8,494 bases of DNA from Prevotella sp. UBA4339. Lineage in GTDB: Bacteria; Bacteroidota; Bacteroidia; Bacteroidales; Bacteroidaceae. The position numbers and the translations under genes are program-made. The stretch is from contig DGTJ01000021.1 of assembly GCA_002393725.1 (NCBI GenBank), positions 1-8,494 of the forward strand, written 5' to 3'. This document shows positions 6,760-8,494 of the stretch, piece by piece. The notes beneath the pieces were generated by a model, which saw only the letters and a program-made list of their open reading frames with translations, had not been told where the DNA came from and made no database searches. The first letter of the stretch is position 1. Every line of letters begins with the position of its first letter.

Positions 6760-7257
6760 ATGGACTTTTTGGAACTCGTAAAAAGCAGATACAGCTGTCG
6801 GGCATATAATCCTGAGAGCGTAGAGCGTGAGAAACTTGACTATATCCTAGAGTGTGTACGCTTTGCACCTTCGGCAGTGAACAAACAGCCTTGGCGTTTC
6901 CACATCGTCAGCGAGGAGGAGGACAAGGCACGGCTACAGCAGTGCTACAGCCGCGACTGGTTCAAGACGGCACCGATGTACGTCATCGCCTCCATCCTGC
7001 ACGACGAGGAATGGATGCGCGCTGACGGCAAGCATCATGGTGACATCGATATAGCCATTGCCGTAGAGCATCTTTGTCTGGCAGCCACCGAGCAGGGACT
7101 GGCCACCTGCTGGGTGTGCAACTTCGATGCCGCGCTGTGCAAGCAACTCTTCGGCCTCCCTGCCAACGAAGAGCCTGCCGTGGTCATTCCTCTGGGCTAT
7201 GCTGCCGATGACATCAAGCCCAAGAATCGAAAGACTATTGAAGAAATCGTAAGATAG
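6760..7257 (+). CDS. Compact nitroreductase-family flavoprotein
   Basis: This 165-aa protein fits the shorter FMN-dependent nitroreductases, which act as NAD(P)H oxidoreductases on nitro compounds, quinones or as flavin handlers. Visible family blocks are the N-terminal SRYSCRAY (9-16; usual RRSxRxF, phosphate contacts), FAPSAVNKQPWRF (35-47), the helix ending GLATCWVCNFD (113-123; usual GLGTCWxGxFD) and PLGY (144-147). The domain is complete at both ends but smaller than the typical 190-220 aa, as is common in this subfamily. It probably works as a homodimer in the cytoplasm. It follows the 60-aa CxxC gene with a 4-bp gap and has no Shine-Dalgarno of its own. The physiological substrate is unknown. 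Confidence 0.92.
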   Translation: MDFLELVKSRYSCRAYNPESVEREKLDYILECVRFAPSAVNKQPWRFHIVSEEEDKARLQQCYSRDWFKTAPMYVIASILHDEEWMRADGKHHGDIDIAIAVEHLCLAATEQGLATCWVCNFDAALCKQLFGLPANEEPAVVIPLGYAADDIKPKNRKTIEEIVR

Positions 7258-7307
7258 CATGGCATACGCAGAAAATAGCGATTCGCAAATGAATAAGAGA
7301 GATAGTG

Positions 7308-7345
7308 CAAAGATACCCTTTATTTGCCCGATTTTTGTACTTTTG
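7308..7345. promoter_or_regulatory. Back-to-back -7 boxes before the 236-aa protein gene
   Basis: TACTTTTG at 7338-7345 on the plus strand is the likely -7 box for the gene at 7383, with a leader near 32 nt. CAAAGATA at 7308-7315 reads TATCTTTG on the minus strand, pointing into the nitroreductase gene. The 22-bp spacing and the shared TGCCCGATTTTT (7325-7336; also 6507-6518) make this a relative of the divergent promoter at 6491-6528. GTGCAAA and TTTGCAC at its ends are an inverted repeat. Confidence 0.55.
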
Positions 7346-7382
7346 CACCGTAGTAGAATATCGTACTAATCTTGATAAGGAC

Positions 7383-8093
7383 ATGAAGTGGAAATTATCT
7401 GATTTCTGGACACAGACCTTGAGCTGCACGCTCGGCACCGTCATCGGTATCGTGCTGACCTTCGGCACCTCTGCTTGGATTGAGCATCGCGAAAAGCAGA
7501 AAACCGAGCGGACGGCAGCATTGATGGTGATTCACAATCTCGATAGTTTTATTGAAGACCTTGACGAGATTGTAAGTTATTTGCAGGCTACAGACTCGAT
7601 TAACATGAGGGTGATGGATGCCAGAGACAGGCAGGCTACGGTGTCTGAAGACACGCTGCAACTGTTTGTCGAAGGTATCCTTACCCACAATTTCGGCACG
7701 CATGACGAAACGGCAGAAACTATTTTCAGCAGCAACATCGAGACATGGAAGAGTATTGACAACAGGGAGTTTATAGAACTGGCAGGTAATTGCTTTTCCG
7801 CAAAGCGGCTGATGGTGAAATTCCAGGAAAGGCTTGAAGCGGAAAGGTATGACTTGAGCGACCTGTTCTTGAGAACCGTTTACTTTGCAGACCATCAAGG
7901 CGAGTCAACGCAGGAGCGTGCAGCAGCAATCCTGCGCTCTCCGACGTATTGCAGTTACATCAAAAAGCTGCATGACTTCTACTTGAAGGGGTTGGAGCAG
8001 GGGCTGAGAGTCTTACGCGAACAGACCGACAAATGCAAGCGGCTGATGAATGTGACTGACAGCGAGCTACGGCAGTTCGGCTACAATGAGTAG
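7383..8093 (+). CDS. Single-span membrane protein of unknown function
   Basis: I do not recognise a named family. The 236-aa product begins MKWKLSDFWTQ, has one hydrophobic segment at about 12-33 (TLGTVIGIVLTFGTSAWI), then a basic stretch (EHREKQKTER) and a long, mostly helical, charged domain to the C terminus with no obvious catalytic motif. The layout recalls the short N-terminally anchored proteins found widely in Bacteroidetes (DUF6090-like), but no motif proves this. The last 40 residues form a strongly helical segment. The ATG at 7383 is chosen because the in-frame upstream GTG at 7305 lies before the -7 box at 7338-7345, and because AAGG sits just before 7383. It has its own promoter and no evident partner; the next gene is the transposase. 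Confidence 0.75.
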   Translation: MKWKLSDFWTQTLSCTLGTVIGIVLTFGTSAWIEHREKQKTERTAALMVIHNLDSFIEDLDEIVSYLQATDSINMRVMDARDRQATVSEDTLQLFVEGILTHNFGTHDETAETIFSSNIETWKSIDNREFIELAGNCFSAKRLMVKFQERLEAERYDLSDLFLRTVYFADHQGESTQERAAAILRSPTYCSYIKKLHDFYLKGLEQGLRVLREQTDKCKRLMNVTDSELRQFGYNE

Positions 8094-8168
8094 ACCAACG
8101 GTCTTCGCGACGCTCATTGCGTCTGTTGTCGGACAGAAAACTATATATTGGCGATAGAGATCAGAGGG

Positions 8169-8195
8169 AAGATCAGAGGTCATTGATCTTTTTTT
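8169..8195 (+). terminator. Probable intrinsic terminator of the 236-aa protein gene
   Basis: AAGATCA (8169-8175) pairs with TGATCTT (8184-8190) round an 8-nt loop, and the second arm runs into a T tract through 8195. The stem is AT-rich and only 7 bp, extended at best by G-U pairs, so it is a modest terminator about 75 bp past the stop at 8093. Confidence 0.5.
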
Positions 8196-8198
8196 CAC

Positions 8199-8224
8199 GT
8201 GGGTCAGGGGACTCTTTGACTCAC
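8199..8224. repeat. Short hairpin
   Basis: GTGGGTCA (8199-8206) pairs with TGACTCAC (8217-8224), 8 bp with one G-U pair, round a 10-nt loop GGGGACTCTT. It lies between the terminator and the larger palindrome and may be part of the mobile-element end or of a host repeat. Confidence 0.4.
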
Positions 8225-8251
8225 TCAAATAATTGCCCATGTAGTCGCTGG

Positions 8252-8296
8252 GACAGGTACTTGGGTATGACGGCTGCTATGACTCAGGTACCTGTC
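8252..8296. repeat. REP-like hairpin sharing GGGACAGGT with the 3345-3413 palindrome
   Basis: GACAGGTACTTGGGT (8252-8266) pairs with ACTCAGGTACCTGTC (8282-8296): 15 bp, of which 13 are Watson-Crick and 2 are G-U, round a 15-nt loop. The first 9 pairs are perfect. The GGGACAGGT at 8250-8258 also occurs at 3355-3363 in the other hairpin, though the loops differ. It is followed at once by a -7 box. It could be a host REP-like target or part of the insertion-sequence end. Confidence 0.6.
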
Positions 8297-8299
8297 TTT

Positions 8300-8307
8300 T
8301 ACCTTTG
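8300..8307 (+). promoter_or_regulatory. -7 box upstream of the transposase
   Basis: TACCTTTG fits TAnnTTTG and is followed by GCACC, as in other Bacteroidetes promoters here. Transcription would start near 8313, some 145 nt before the transposase ATG. No TTTG is seen at the right distance upstream; the region there is the hairpin. Confidence 0.4.
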
Positions 8308-8457
8308 CACCCAGGAATCAGAGTTGGTTCAAGTGTGAAGGTTGTTTAAAATAGCAGATACAGCTTTTGGTGACAGCTTTAGTAAAGGAAGTCTGTTAGG
8401 ATCCTCCCTTGTCCTTCTCTTGGTCCATTTTGTAAAATAACATTCAAAAGGAAAGAG
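8308..8457 (+). ncRNA. Candidate bridge-RNA region of an IS110-type element (tentative)
   Basis: These 150 non-coding bases lie between a -7 box and an IS110-like start codon. In the IS110 group (for example IS621) the left non-coding end encodes a bridge RNA, of about 177 nt in IS621, with target- and donor-binding loops, so the position and size fit. Sequence signs are weak: two ACAGCTTT copies (8360-8367, 8373-8380), the palindrome AGGATCCT (8398-8405), and an AAGGAAG/CTCCCTT possible stem near 8385-8410. I could not draw a convincing two-loop fold by eye. If the element belongs to the IS1111 group, the RNA would be at the other end. Confidence 0.3.
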
Positions 8458-8494
8458 ATGAGTTACAAACTGTATTTCGGGGTTGACGTGTCGA
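8458..8494 (+). CDS. IS110-family transposase, first 12 codons only
   Basis: The ATG at 8458 has AAAGGA 5 bases upstream and opens a frame reading MSYKLYFGVDVS before the window ends. A short lead followed by [YF]-x-G-[IV]-D-V-S is the usual N terminus of IS110-family DEDD transposases (RuvC-like domain), where D10 would be the first catalytic Asp. Other RNase H-fold proteins share G-[IV]-D but rarely D-V-S at this point. No more of the protein can be seen, so the call relies on 12 residues and on the non-coding, hairpin-rich upstream sequence. Confidence 0.65.
   Translation, partial: MSYKLYFGVDVS

Larger units (their letters stand above)
8094..8457. other. Non-coding gap before the transposase start
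   Basis: There is no convincing gene in these 364 bases. The only longer open frame (8117-8338) runs through three hairpins and has no family look. The stretch holds short inverted repeats at 8109-8123 (GACGC/GCGTC), a 9-bp direct repeat GATCAGAGG (8159-8167 and 8171-8179), a terminator-like hairpin, two stronger hairpins, a -7 box and a 13-bp-spaced repeat ACAGCTTT (8360-8367 and 8373-8380). Where the host sequence stops and the mobile element starts cannot be fixed from one copy. Confidence 0.6.
8300..8494 (+). mobile_element. Left end of a probable IS110-family insertion sequence, cut by window edge
   Basis: The span is inferred from the transposase start at 8458. The left boundary is uncertain and could lie anywhere from about 8130 to 8310; 8300 is placed just after the hairpin as one reasonable choice. 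No terminal inverted repeat or target duplication can be judged, and IS110 elements often lack both. Confidence 0.45.

Noticed and set aside
7305..7382. 26-residue N-terminal extension of the 236-aa protein
   Set aside because: It would start from a GTG upstream of the -7 box at 7338-7345 and would encode a segment covering the promoter module.
8117..8338. Plus-strand open frame of 73 codons before the transposase
   Set aside because: It passes through three hairpins and a T-run, has no ribosome binding site and its product has no recognisable features.

Overview
The window looks like chromosomal DNA from a Bacteroidales bacterium, most likely the Bacteroides/Prevotella group; the genus is not fixed by the sequence. 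The signs are Bacteroidetes-type promoter -7 boxes (TAnnTTTG) upstream of most genes, A-rich leaders mostly lacking Shine-Dalgarno sequences, lipoproteins with an acidic SDDDD-like tag after the lipidated Cys, and protein families typical of that phylum. The taxonomic call is inference from these features.

Region 1 (1-3277, minus strand) is a three-gene operon read right to left: an outer-membrane porin-like beta-barrel (1767-3176), an imelysin-family lipoprotein with the GxHxxE motif (412-1725), and the first 126 codons of a di-heme oxidoreductase-like lipoprotein with a CxxCH heme site (380 to beyond base 1). Gaps are 41 and 31 bp, and one promoter lies at 3245-3277. The set suggests cell-envelope handling of a metal, probably iron; this is inferred from the families and not shown here.

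Region 2 (3177-3491) is a non-coding stretch with the porin promoter and a very strong hairpin (20-bp perfect arms, 3345-3413) that resembles a REP-type palindrome.

Region 3 (3492-6449, minus strand) holds a 676-aa signalling phosphatase (lipoprotein signal, helical TPR-like sensor, one membrane span, SpoIIE/RsbU-type PP2C domain) with an almost leaderless promoter, and upstream of it a 273-aa metallo-beta-lactamase-fold hydrolase.

Region 4 (6450-8093, plus strand) starts at a divergent promoter and carries a 60-aa CxxC protein and a compact nitroreductase as a pair, then a 236-aa single-span membrane protein of unknown function with its own promoter. The two promoter regions are related copies of one 45-bp module with outward-facing -7 boxes on both strands.

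Region 5 (8094-8494) has no convincing gene until 8458. It holds a terminator-like hairpin, two further hairpins (one sharing GGGACAGGT with the 3345-3413 palindrome), a -7 box, and about 150 non-coding bases leading to the start of what looks like an IS110-family transposase, cut by the window edge after 12 codons. The stretch before the transposase is the place where IS110-group elements can encode a bridge RNA, and it is the best lead in the window.
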